NCBI RefSeq assembly: GCF_007993935.1
Contig: NZ_VITY01000011.1
Span: 186,001 to 250,000 of the forward strand
DNA: 64,000 nt
Source of the DNA: Bradyrhizobium macuxiense
GTDB lineage: Bacteria; Pseudomonadota; Alphaproteobacteria; Rhizobiales; Xanthobacteraceae
Direction: 5' to 3'
Position 1 is the stretch's first letter; every line of letters starts with the position of its first letter. The notes beneath the pieces were generated by a model. It was not told the DNA's origin. It did no database searches and saw only the letters and a list, made by a program, of their open reading frames with translations. Made by a program: the position numbers and the translations under genes. Positions 56,183-64,000 of this stretch are shown piece by piece.

Positions 56183-56736
56183 TTGATCGCTGCGTTCAGC
56201 TTTGCCGATTGCCGGTGAGATGGTCCACGACTCCAATTCTGCCAGGTCCTGCACAATCATTGTTTAAGCGTAGTGATATCAGGCTCCGTCCGCTTGCCAG
56301 CGACTCTGGTTCGCTTGGATATGGAGCGGTATGGGGCGGTTATCGTACCGCCCCTTCAGTCGCGGCGAGAATCGTCCGTCTCGCCGGTCGCTCAACGGTG
56401 CGTATGCCGAACCCGTTGTACACGTTCTTGAGGCCCGAAGCGTCGCGACGCGTAGACGTTCTCTATCGACGAAACAGCCCTCTATCGTGAACAGGCCGTG
56501 TTGTGGGAATGTCGATGCAGATTTGGCGTCGGCTCTTATCTTACAATGAGCCGATCTGCTTGCCCTGTTCGAAGGGACCCGGCCGACGTGCTGGGCGTGG
56601 TGACCCTCTGACAAGTGCCGAACGCTGGCCATCCCGTGGTCCTCCAGACGGGAAGGACTTACGGGCAGGTCATTCGCCGCAGATCGTGATAGCTTTAGAG
56701 CTTGGATGAAAGCGAGCGCTGAAACGAGCCTGCTGG
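56183..56736. other. Gap with a second palindrome, no gene recognised
   Basis: Apart from the palindrome at 56333-56354 only overlapping short ORFs are present. Confidence 0.4.
56333..56354. repeat. GC-rich palindrome 2
   Basis: GGGGCGGT, a 6-base loop, then ACCGCCCC, followed by TT. Same architecture, loop length and flanking TT as palindrome 1, 172 bases away. Confidence 0.55.
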
Positions 56737-56946
56737 TTAGCTCAGGCTCGTTCCAGTCGAAAGTCCCGAGCGATATGGCGCACTCAGCAGCAACAGAAAA
56801 AGCGCCCTGTTGGCTCCATAGCTGGCGGCAGATCGGCTACTTCCTGAGCCCGTCATAACCACGGTGCCGTCGGTCGCGCAAACCGACCACAACCACCTTC
56901 GCCCACGCTGCTTCAATAAAACCTCGAAGGTTGGCAGATCAGACAT
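56737..56946 (-). CDS. Small hypothetical protein
   Basis: 69 residues: MSDLPTFEVLLKQRGRRWLW then GSGSSRSAASYGANRALFLL. The combination 'F.V..K..G..W.W.V....G..V..G...SR..A.Y.A..ALF' resembles a group of short rhizobial proteins with a DUF1508-like beta-hairpin. Function unknown. Downstream of the MarR gene on the same strand. Confidence 0.62.
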   Translation of the reverse strand: MSDLPTFEVLLKQRGRRWLWSVCATDGTVVMTGSGSSRSAASYGANRALFLLLLSAPYRSGLSTGTSLS

Positions 56947-56988
56947 CGCCGCAGCCCAGCGTCATTTCCGAGGATCGTGCCTTGATCC

Positions 56989-57504
56989 TCAGAATTCCAG
57001 AGCGACTTTCAAGCAAGCGCTCTCCAGGCGATGCCTGACTGCAGCTAGCTTGCTAACTAGCTCGAGGGATCCCGGAATACCGAACTCGCCAAAAACAAAC
57101 TCATCCAATGCTTCCAGTTTTGTAGCGATGGTCGTGAGAAGCTTGTAAGTCTTGTCCGTTAGCGACAATTGTACGACCCGAGCATCGCTCGTGGAGGATC
57201 TGCGCCGCAGCAATCCCTTCTTCTCCAGCAGCTTTGATTGGGTCGTCACGAATGAAGCGTCGACGTGCATCAACTTTGACACCACATTGACCGGAGCTCC
57301 GTCTTCCCTGTCCAAATCCGCCAACGCCGTCAAGATCATCCATTGTGGCCCAGTAATGCCAAGCATATTGGCCCGGAATTGGCGAAGTTCCTCCAAACGC
57401 GCATTGATGGATCTGATCTCCCACGTGAAACGGCAGACCATCTCCTGCCCGTCGGCAAAACTATTACCCACCGCTCTTGCTGGACTGGACAAATCTGGCG
57501 GCAT
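56989..57504 (-). CDS. MarR-family transcriptional regulator
   Basis: 171 residues. The winged helix-turn-helix reads LGITGPQWMILTALADLDRE then APVNVVSKLMHVDASFVTTQ and SKLLEKKGLLRRRSSTSDAR, where the SDAR/VVQLSLTDKT wing is typical of MarR. Helices at both ends form the dimer interface. It probably represses a nearby gene in response to an aromatic ligand, but no obvious target is next to it. Confidence 0.88.
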   Translation of the reverse strand: MPPDLSSPARAVGNSFADGQEMVCRFTWEIRSINARLEELRQFRANMLGITGPQWMILTALADLDREDGAPVNVVSKLMHVDASFVTTQSKLLEKKGLLRRRSSTSDARVVQLSLTDKTYKLLTTIATKLEALDEFVFGEFGIPGSLELVSKLAAVRHRLESACLKVALEF

Positions 57505-59610
57505 CGCGTGTCAGGGTTTCCATCCTTGGTTTGTTTCCCCTTAGCGCGAATCAAGAATGTGGACAATCTCATCCGAGGAAAGCGGTCGAATACTTGGTAC
57601 GCTTCGGACGAACGGGCCACATAGTGGTGCAGCGACGGAAATCGAGACGCGCTCTATGCGCAGGGATGCGTGACATGTGGAGCTGCATAGAGCTTCGCGG
57701 CGGCCATCGGACGCACATCGACGAGACCGGCATTGTCGAACATCCGATCGAGGCGCAGGAATTGTCGTCAGCGAGGAGCGCCCAGGCTGAGAGAGGCTCC
57801 TGGTCGTCCGTCGTGGAGAACGAAGTTACAAAGGCCGTCCGGAAGATCAACTTGACGTCGTTGGCTACTATACTCTCCAGCAGCTGGTGCTGAGTCAGTG
57901 CAACGTCCGTCGCGTGGCGGGCTTCTCGATCCAGCAACTCGCGGCGAGCATTGGAGCGAACTCCACCAGGCGACGGCCGCGGCGCGGCAGGGTTATCGAG
58001 CGTGAGGCAACAGCGCCCCGCTATGGTGCCGCGGGGTTATGCGGTGGAGAACGCCGGTGAACGAGAGTTCGCGTGATGCCACACGGACTGCTGAGCTGGC
58101 GCACCGTCTCGTGCGCAACGCACTGGTTTGCTCGATGTTTCTCCGATTAAAAGGGCGCCCAAAGGATCGGCCGAGAAGTGGATTGATGCCGCACTCGCGA
58201 ATACGCGACTTGCTCGACGCCATCCGCGAAGGCTGTGGGCTCCTTGATTGTGTGATGTGGCAGACGAGGCACCGCGCTTTCGTGGGCTGCCAGGCGCGAG
58301 TCTCGAGCCATCGCCCAAAGTTGAAACACAGACACTTTGCTGGAGGCCGCCGGGCGGCTCTTCATGATGTCGCGGCCGTTTGCCCGGACGCTCGCCGAGC
58401 GCTGTTTGTGCAATCGTGGCATTTCTATTCTGCGCGAAGGTGCGCTGCGTTTCCACCCGCGCTGCTGCTGCCGTCCCGATGACAACATGCCAGACTGATA
58501 TCTGGCCGGCATCGATCGCTTGTGTAATGGATGGGGAGGAGCTCATCGCCGGGGGGCATCGCACCTGGCTCGATCCTAACGGTTTCGATCCCGTGCGTCC
58601 CGACAAGAGGCTGGTCGACACACCGCGGCCGGGTGACCTTCTCGGTGACGCGGCTCGATCCGGCACGATCGGCGAGGTGCCCGCGCTGGGCGAGGGCATC
58701 TAGAGTGTGCTCTCGATCCGCTGCGCAGCTCCAAGGCTGCCAATGGCTGCAGCGCTTTCCGCCAACCATCGGTCGCGGCCTTAACCGAATGCGCCGCGGA
58801 GGCTGGACCCGAGCGCGAGTGAATTCAGGTGGTTCGGATGCCCTCCTGACTGGTCCCTGGGGTTGAACCTCTCGCCTTTAGAGGACATCGGAGGGCAAGT
58901 CCGCGGCGGCCCGGCATGGCATAGGTCGCGGCCATTGTTTTTTCATCGGCGCGTGCCCTGCGCCTTGCGTCGCGAAGAAAAACAGCTGCAGCTCTTCCGT
59001 GCTCCGCCAGCGCTACCGCCCTGAAATGATCGCCACAAAACGGCCCAGCAATCGCAGGGTGCCGCGGATTGCCTTCAAACCCGACTGGACAAACATGCCA
59101 ACGCCGCTTCGTTTAAGCGCAACGATGTCATGCTGGCCGACTTTGGCAAGGACAGGCGTGGGCGAGGGCAGCGCACGCCCGCACGTCACAATGTAAATTC
59201 GGAAATATTCGCCCGACGAGCTCTGAAAGGGGTTGAATCGCACGTGGCGTCAAGTTGTACGATCTCAAATATAGCCGGTCAACGAGTGACAAAAGAGTGC
59301 GAATGTCCCAACTCTTAGGCTCTTGTAAGATGAGCGCAGTCCGCAGCGGCCGTTGTCGGTTCGCTAGCTGGCTCAGTATCCTCACGCGATGGTCCGGCGG
59401 AGACCGTTGGCGAACTTCCACATTTGACTGAACGGCAGCGACCAGACCTAAGCAGATTGGCTGACTTGTCTCGCTTGCGAGGCGAGATGGTGGCGCCGTC
59501 TTAACCTGTGCATCCGTCATTATCTCCGAGGCGCAGATCGCCTCAAGGATCTCGACGTCAAGTGCCAGGAGGAGCCAGACGCCTCGCGCGGCCATGCACC
59601 AGATTCGCGA
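57505..59610. other. 2.1 kb of non-coding or decayed sequence
   Basis: Several ORFs of 100-220 codons overlap on both strands, but none shows a family pattern, and their compositions (Arg, Ala, Ser, Pro) are those of chance ORFs in GC-rich DNA. Repeat copy 4 lies at 59229-59261. Confidence 0.5.
59229..59261 (+). repeat. Dispersed promoter-like repeat, copy 4
   Basis: Inverted relative to copies 1-3. On the plus strand it has TTGAAT, a 19-base spacer with ACGTGGCGTCAAGTT, and TACGAT. An ATG reading MSQ follows 42 bases downstream at 59303 but stops after five codons, as if a gene had been cut off right behind its start. Confidence 0.5.
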
Positions 59611-59930
59611 ATGGATGCAACTATAGGGGAGAATGGGGTGACAAGGCAGCGTTCTTTGTTGACGCCTGGTCCAATTGCACTCACGTCGGCGGTTAAAACG
59701 CAGATGCAGGTTGATCTCGCATCGCGTGATTTGGAGTTCAAGGAAGTGACCGCCCGTATGAGGCGGTTGATGCTCAATCTGTCGGGAAATCCAAAAGGCC
59801 ACTCGGTTGTTCCTATCCAGGGAGGTGGCTCCTTTGCAATGGAAGCCGCTCTCTCGTCATTTGTGTCTCAGAGCGACCGGCCGCTCGTTTGCATAAACGG
59901 CATCTATGGTGAGCGCATACTCAAGATTCT
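59611..59930 (+). pseudogene. rtxA: 5' fragment of rhizobitoxine aminotransferase gene
   Basis: About 107 residues of a class V (PhnW-like) aminotransferase N-terminus: LLTPGPIALTSAVKTQMQVD, then SRDLEFKEVTARMRRLML, VVPIQGGGSFAMEAALSSF and VCINGIYGERILKI. The similarity stops there, before the PLP lysine, and the frame continues into sequence that encodes the desaturase in another frame. In B. elkanii the rtxA product is a fusion of such an aminotransferase and an acetylhomoserine sulfhydrylase; both the rest of the aminotransferase and the whole sulfhydrylase half are missing. Confidence 0.7.
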
Positions 59931-60808
59931 CCGGCTGTCCGCTCGCTGTTCTACTGATCGGCGCCTATCAACGAGGCTTGACGACAATCTCCCACGATTC
60001 GGCCCATCGCACCTTGGCGAGAAACACCACCTGGAATTACGCCCTGGGGATTCTGTTCGCGGCCTATCCCCTGTTCCAGCGCCATTGGGCATACCGGATC
60101 TCACACGTCTATCTGCATCATCCGTTTCTCGGCGACCCGGAGAAGGATCCTGATCTAAAGTTCTTTTTGGCCAGCGGTGTTTACGACGTCCAGCCTCCAG
60201 GGCGGTACGCCTTCAATATAATCTGGAAGCCGATACTGGGTGGCGCGACGGTCGCCTATCTGAAGTACCTTTGGACGAACCGGTTTTCGATAGCAGCCAG
60301 CGAGGACCAGGATCGGTCGGGCATACTTGTCGATAAGTATGGCTTCTATCTGTTCTGGTTCGCCATGCTGGGCGGATCATATCTTCTTGGACTCCTCCAC
60401 CTCGTCATCCTGTTCTGGATTGTGCCCTATCTCACCACGTTTCAGGTCCTCGGCTGGTTTATCGAGCTCGCCGAACACTCACCTATGTGCGAGACCGAAA
60501 CCAAGAACGTCTATCTAACTCGCAACAGAAAGGGGAATGTTCTGGAGAGAGCGATCTTTGGGCAGAACTTGGATGAGTACCACCTTGAGCATCATCTGTC
60601 GCCCGGCATCCCTTTCTGGCTCTTGCGCAAAGCTCAGAAAATTCGAATGCAGGATCCTCACTACGCAAGTGTTGCCTCGACTTGGGGAGGCCTCTTCGTC
60701 AAAGGGCCTCAAGGTCAACCCAGCGTAATCACCCAGTTGAAGGAGCGAAATAGACGCTTGTATGAGCAGTCTATCGCCGGCGCAAATGCGCGGGAGAAAC
60801 TGGCTTGA
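59906..60808 (+). CDS. rtxC: Fatty-acid-desaturase-type protein, RtxC-like, N-terminally altered
   Basis: Membrane di-iron desaturase; RtxC converts dihydrorhizobitoxine to rhizobitoxine. All three histidine boxes are present: HDSAH, HVYLHH and HLEHH, with membrane segments between (LGGSYLLGLLHLVILFWIVP). Possible start is an ATG at 59906, but the first 10 residues (MVSAYSRFSG) overlap the rtxA fragment, so the true N-terminus, probably including the first membrane helix, was replaced by the deletion joint near 59930. Whether the 300-residue product still works is open. The next gene starts at the overlapping stop. Confidence 0.8.
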   Translation: MVSAYSRFSGCPLAVLLIGAYQRGLTTISHDSAHRTLARNTTWNYALGILFAAYPLFQRHWAYRISHVYLHHPFLGDPEKDPDLKFFLASGVYDVQPPGRYAFNIIWKPILGGATVAYLKYLWTNRFSIAASEDQDRSGILVDKYGFYLFWFAMLGGSYLLGLLHLVILFWIVPYLTTFQVLGWFIELAEHSPMCETETKNVYLTRNRKGNVLERAIFGQNLDEYHLEHHLSPGIPFWLLRKAQKIRMQDPHYASVASTWGGLFVKGPQGQPSVITQLKERNRRLYEQSIAGANAREKLA

Positions 60809-61074
60809 TTTCGCAACAGGCAGAATCGGTCCGGGCCGTGGTCGGCATCACCTCAAACCGTCTATTGGCTGATGGCGTGCACCGCGATTGGTTGCGGCGC
60901 AAATACGTGCAAGCCCTCGGTCGTTACGCCGGGGTAACGAGCGTAATACTTCCGACCATCGATGCTGATGATGCGGGGGACGATAGCGTTCTGCCAATCA
61001 TGCCCATTGGAAATGTCCTCATTACGGCTGTCGCCCTTTGCGCCATTTTCGTCCAGTATCGGAGGTCCAGATGA
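60805..61074 (+). pseudogene. 5' fragment of a class I glutamine amidotransferase-like gene (peptidase C26 type)
   Basis: A TTG overlapping the rtxC stop opens a frame with VVGITSNRLLADGVHRDWLR and YAGVTSVILPTI, the N-terminal strand and helix of gamma-glutamyl-GABA hydrolase-like amidotransferases. After about 55 residues the similarity ends; the catalytic Cys and His are absent. The remaining frame runs to a stop overlapping the ATP-grasp start. Corresponds by position to a gene downstream of rtxC in B. elkanii. Confidence 0.62.
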
Positions 61075-62357
61075 ACAAACGCCATTGTGCAATAGTCGAT
61101 GCGTACTCGACAGGCAGCTACCTGCCGGAGGAGTTCAGTCGGTACGGAATTGGAACGGTACATTTGATGTCGGCTGCGGAGGTGCCGCCGGTCTTTTGCT
61201 CGCATTTCGACGCTACCTTATATGATGAAGTCATTCGTCCGAACGAGCGCATGACTGAGGAGGAGGTCGTCGAATATCACCTGGAGGCGCTTCGATGCCG
61301 AGAAGTGGAGTTCATTATAGCCGGATGCGAGACCGGAGTTGAGCTAGCGGATTCCTTGTCTGAGCGGCTTGGCTTACCTTCGAATGGAACCACCCGGTCA
61401 GCTGCAAGACGTGACAAATCGCGTTTGTCTGAAGCGTTGTCCTCCGCAGGGGTGCGATCGATCAAGCAGGTGGTGTCGAATTGTGCGGAAGAGTTCACGA
61501 GCTGGATGCGTCAATCTAGCTTCGACGAAATTGTAATCAAGCCACTGAACAGCACCGGTACGGAGGATGTGTTCTTCTGCTCGACTGATGCTGATGTGCA
61601 GCGGGCTACGAGTGCCATTGTCGGAAAGACAAATCGTGTCGGCGCGTTGAATCGCTTTGCTCTTGGGCAAGAGAAGATAAGGGGTCAACAATACACGGTG
61701 AATGCTGTCTCGGTCGACGGGGAAACGTTCATCACGGAGGTCTGGACCTATGACACCGTTCCCATAAAGGGCGCGGCATCCGTGTGCTCACTCGAGCGCT
61801 TGTTCGATGGCAAAGACCCCGTCGTGGAGCAACTGTCCGACTATTTGATACGTTCGTTGCAGGCGCTCGAGATTGTCAACGGACCCGCTCATGCCGAGAT
61901 CATCGTCGACCACGCGGGGCCAGTGCTGGTGGATTTCGGAGCGAGGCTTCAAGGGACAATGTCTCGAAAAGCCCGGACGATGGCGTTGGGTCACAATCAC
62001 ATGACCCTAACGGCATGGCGCTACGCAGATCCCGCTGGCTTTCTTGCATATATGAGGCAGCGTGGCCCGTACAGCCGGCGGGCTCACGCGCTGTGCGTCT
62101 CGCTGATCTCTGACGTAGGCGGTCTTGTCGGCGGCTATCCGGGGCTCGAAACAATCCGTAAGCTGCCAAGTTTCGCGGATGCAATTGCATTCGTTCCAGT
62201 GGGTCAAAACCTGGTTCCGACGACCGATTTGGCGTCCACACCGGGGATCGTGTACCTAGTGAACAACGACTTGACCCAGCTTGAGAGTGACTATCTCAAG
62301 TTGCGCGCAATGCGGATGGACCAGGTATTCGATCTGGCGAGCCTGGGTCAGACCTAA
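61071..62357 (+). CDS. ATP-grasp ligase in the rhizobitoxine cluster
   Basis: 428 residues from the ATG at 61071 (GGAGGT five bases upstream). ATP-grasp enzyme of the carboxylate-amine ligase type: N-terminal Rossmann-like domain (HCAIVDAYSTGSYLPEEFSR), KSRLSEALSSAGV, FDEIVIKPLNSTGTEDVFFC (ATP-binding lysine), and NGPAHAEIIVDHAGPVLVDF then GARLQGTMSRKARTM, where the metal-binding acids lie. It likely joins an amino acid or amine to a carboxylate. The stop is directly followed by the next ATG, so the two are co-translated. Confidence 0.85.
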   Translation: MNKRHCAIVDAYSTGSYLPEEFSRYGIGTVHLMSAAEVPPVFCSHFDATLYDEVIRPNERMTEEEVVEYHLEALRCREVEFIIAGCETGVELADSLSERLGLPSNGTTRSAARRDKSRLSEALSSAGVRSIKQVVSNCAEEFTSWMRQSSFDEIVIKPLNSTGTEDVFFCSTDADVQRATSAIVGKTNRVGALNRFALGQEKIRGQQYTVNAVSVDGETFITEVWTYDTVPIKGAASVCSLERLFDGKDPVVEQLSDYLIRSLQALEIVNGPAHAEIIVDHAGPVLVDFGARLQGTMSRKARTMALGHNHMTLTAWRYADPAGFLAYMRQRGPYSRRAHALCVSLISDVGGLVGGYPGLETIRKLPSFADAIAFVPVGQNLVPTTDLASTPGIVYLVNNDLTQLESDYLKLRAMRMDQVFDLASLGQT

Positions 62358-63689
62358 ATGCCAAGCGAAATCGGGATGACTGGCGTGAATGCGGCTCGCG
62401 TGGCGGTGGCTGGAGTGTGCGACTTTGACGGCGTCCTTCGAGGGAAGCATGTCGTGGCAGAGGATCTTTCGAATGGAGACAAAATCGTCAGATTCTCTGA
62501 AGCCGTGCTTGCCTGGGATTGTTCGGACCGGGTGATACCAGCGAGTTTTACCAAGAAGCCGCCATCAGCATTCGGAGATGCAGACCTGCGCATTCTATCG
62601 CGCACCGGTCGTCCTGTGTCTAATCGGCGGGATCTCTACCTGGCTGAGTTTGCGGGAGCCCATGAGAACATCTGCCCGCGTGGTGTTCTGCGTAAGGTCC
62701 TAAGAAGAGCAGCTGACCATGGATATAGCTGTACTGCAGCGTTCGAGTTTGAGTTTATGCTTTTCAAGGAGAGCGCCGAGACCGTCGATAATAAGCCCTT
62801 TGATCAATGGGCCCCTTTGACGCTTGGACCATTCGGTTACTCACTGACGCGGACCATTGCGAACGAAGAGCTGTTCGACGAGATCCTGGCGTTGTGCGAA
62901 AAGGCTAGAATGCCTCTGAGTGGGCTCCATCTTGAAACCGGGCCCGGCGTGATTGAGGCTTCGCTGCATCATTGTGATGCTCTGGACGCTGCTGATCGAG
63001 CCGTCATATTCAAGTCGATGATAAAATCGTGGGCGCAGACGAGAGGGATGACGGCCACGTTTATGGCCAAAGTTTCTGAGAATTGGCCGGGTCAGTCGGG
63101 ACATATTCACATCTCAATGTCGTCTGATGGCAAGAATGCGTTCTACGACAGCGAGACGAGGTCGAACATCTCAGAAACGATGGGCCAATTCATTGGCGGA
63201 CAGCTGAAGTACATGACAGACTTTTGCGTGCTGGCCGCGCCTAACGTGAATAGCTATAAAAGACTGGTGGCGGGGTATTGGGCTCCAATCGGCCCAAGCT
63301 GGGGAGTCGACAATCGCTCCTGTGCAGTGCGGGTCATCCCGGGAGGCCCGGATGCGCATCACCTTGAGTACAGACTGAGTGGCGCAGATGTGAATCCATA
63401 TCTCGCCCTCGCGTGCGCCCTCGGCTCCGGCATTCTGGGAATTGAAGAGGATGCTGACTTAGCAGCTCCGTTTGTTGGTGATGCAAGCGAGGAAAATGCG
63501 CCTTCCTTCGGGCGGCTTCCCCATCATTTATTAGAGGCGACAAGTCGGTTTGCGCGATCTCGGAAGGCCATCGATCTTTTTGGAGATAGGTTTGTCGAAG
63601 CCTTCTCGTGCTCCCGCCGTTGGGAGTGGGAAGCCGTTCAACATCGAGTCACTGACTTTGAGCGCCAACGGTACTTCGAGATCATTTAG
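62358..63689 (+). CDS. Glutamine synthetase-like ligase
   Basis: 443 residues beginning at the base after the previous stop. Type I GS-like (GlnT/PuuA branch): CTAAFEFEFMLFKES, HLETGPGVIEASLHHCDALD (metal-binding Glu), GQSGHIHISMS, NSYKRLVAGYWAP, NRSCAVRVIPG and EYRLSGADVNPYLALACALG. The active-site signatures are intact, so it should be an active gamma-glutamyl or other amide ligase. It is too far from true GlnA to serve general nitrogen assimilation and belongs with the ATP-grasp gene as part of the rhizobitoxine-type cluster. Confidence 0.9.
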   Translation: MPSEIGMTGVNAARVAVAGVCDFDGVLRGKHVVAEDLSNGDKIVRFSEAVLAWDCSDRVIPASFTKKPPSAFGDADLRILSRTGRPVSNRRDLYLAEFAGAHENICPRGVLRKVLRRAADHGYSCTAAFEFEFMLFKESAETVDNKPFDQWAPLTLGPFGYSLTRTIANEELFDEILALCEKARMPLSGLHLETGPGVIEASLHHCDALDAADRAVIFKSMIKSWAQTRGMTATFMAKVSENWPGQSGHIHISMSSDGKNAFYDSETRSNISETMGQFIGGQLKYMTDFCVLAAPNVNSYKRLVAGYWAPIGPSWGVDNRSCAVRVIPGGPDAHHLEYRLSGADVNPYLALACALGSGILGIEEDADLAAPFVGDASEENAPSFGRLPHHLLEATSRFARSRKAIDLFGDRFVEAFSCSRRWEWEAVQHRVTDFERQRYFEII

Positions 63690-63691
63690 CG

Positions 63692-63918
63692 TCACAAGCC
63701 CTTACGGTCGCGTTCGTCGACAACATCCGTGGCGGCGCCGCGGATGCCGGCGAAGAACTCAAGCCAGGCGACTGCCTGCCTCCGGTGCCGATCTCTCCGT
63801 GGCGTAGAAAGTCGCCCTCGGAGGCGATACCCTTGAGTGAGCCGTTTTCATCCAGGACCGGAAAGCCCGCTGGATCTCCTCCATCAACGCAGCGTGCGGC
63901 GACGCTGTTTTGATCCAC
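63692..63918 (-). pseudogene. Fragment of a CBS-domain protein, frameshifted
   Basis: The minus strand reads AGFPVLDENGSLKGIASEGD then FLRHGEIGTGG, the end of a CBS domain. The next residues make sense only in another frame (WLEFFAGIRGAATDVVDERD then RKGL and stop at 63692), as in CBS proteins with a RR...WLEFFAG linker. Upstream of residue about 18 the similarity is also lost. It is a decayed 3' piece, convergent with the GS-like gene. Confidence 0.65.
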
Positions 63919-64000
63919 CTCATCTGGATCCGGAGCCGACGATTTTGCCGCGAAACCCTGAATGAATCGGTCTCAACCGAGTTCTAGAGCCCGGCAGCGA

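Noticed and set aside
58037..58699. 220-codon minus-strand ORF
   Set aside because: Opposite ORFs of similar length overlap it; no domain or start signal on either strand.
1..64000. CRISPR arrays, tRNA or rRNA genes, nod boxes
   Set aside because: Looked for regular repeats, tRNA-like cloverleaf ends and nod-box cores by eye and found none; a tool search could still find a weak one.

Overview
The window reads as part of a Bradyrhizobium symbiosis island. It opens with the 3' part of an oxygen-sensitive type nifA, followed by a stand-alone fixA behind a near-perfect sigma-54 promoter. It also carries a candidate type III effector, remnants of a rhizobitoxine cluster, six perfect FixK/FNR-type operator sites, an insertion sequence, many frameshifted or truncated genes, and long stretches without coding sequence. 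No rRNA, tRNA or CRISPR array was seen.

Layout. 0-2 kb: nifA (partial) and fixA. 2.6-15.7 kb, almost all minus strand: an MHS-family transporter, an AMP-forming acyl-CoA synthetase, a GcrA-like zinc protein, a flavin reductase with a small partner gene, trpD-trpC, and a three-gene biotin-dependent carboxylase of the methylcrotonyl-CoA type whose alpha subunit is split in two. 15.7-24 kb: sparse region with a LysR regulator, a DUF3422 membrane protein and small genes. 24-28.1 kb: a repeat-containing candidate type III effector and an intact IS. 29-38 kb: small Bradyrhizobium-type proteins, a branched-chain amino acid binding protein, an O-methyltransferase, a prolyl oligopeptidase and a second LysR. 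37.7-42.1 kb: a minus-strand operon with a 22-residue Thr-rich peptide, a strong intercistronic hairpin, a degenerate STAND-like/TPR protein, an MFS transporter and a DUF3088 protein. 43-54 kb: a low-oxygen block with hemN, a hemerythrin-like protein, a Crp/Fnr regulator, a HAD hydrolase, a universal stress protein, several small proteins, FixK boxes, and decayed gnd and fixLJ remnants. 54-59.6 kb: few genes (a small DNA-binding-like protein and a MarR regulator). 59.6-63.7 kb: a rhizobitoxine-type cluster in which the aminotransferase, the amidotransferase and the N-terminus of the desaturase are lost, while the ATP-grasp and glutamine-synthetase-like genes are intact.

How it fits together. 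nifA and fixA serve nitrogen fixation. The 45-54 kb genes look like a local FixK regulon for life at low oxygen. The 2.6-15 kb genes look like acyl-CoA metabolism plus a spare tryptophan branch. The most novel-looking item is the peptide/TPR/MFS operon at 37.7-42.1 kb. It has the layout of a small exported peptide system, but no recognised peptide-modifying enzyme. All family assignments come from reading motifs by eye; no database search was run.
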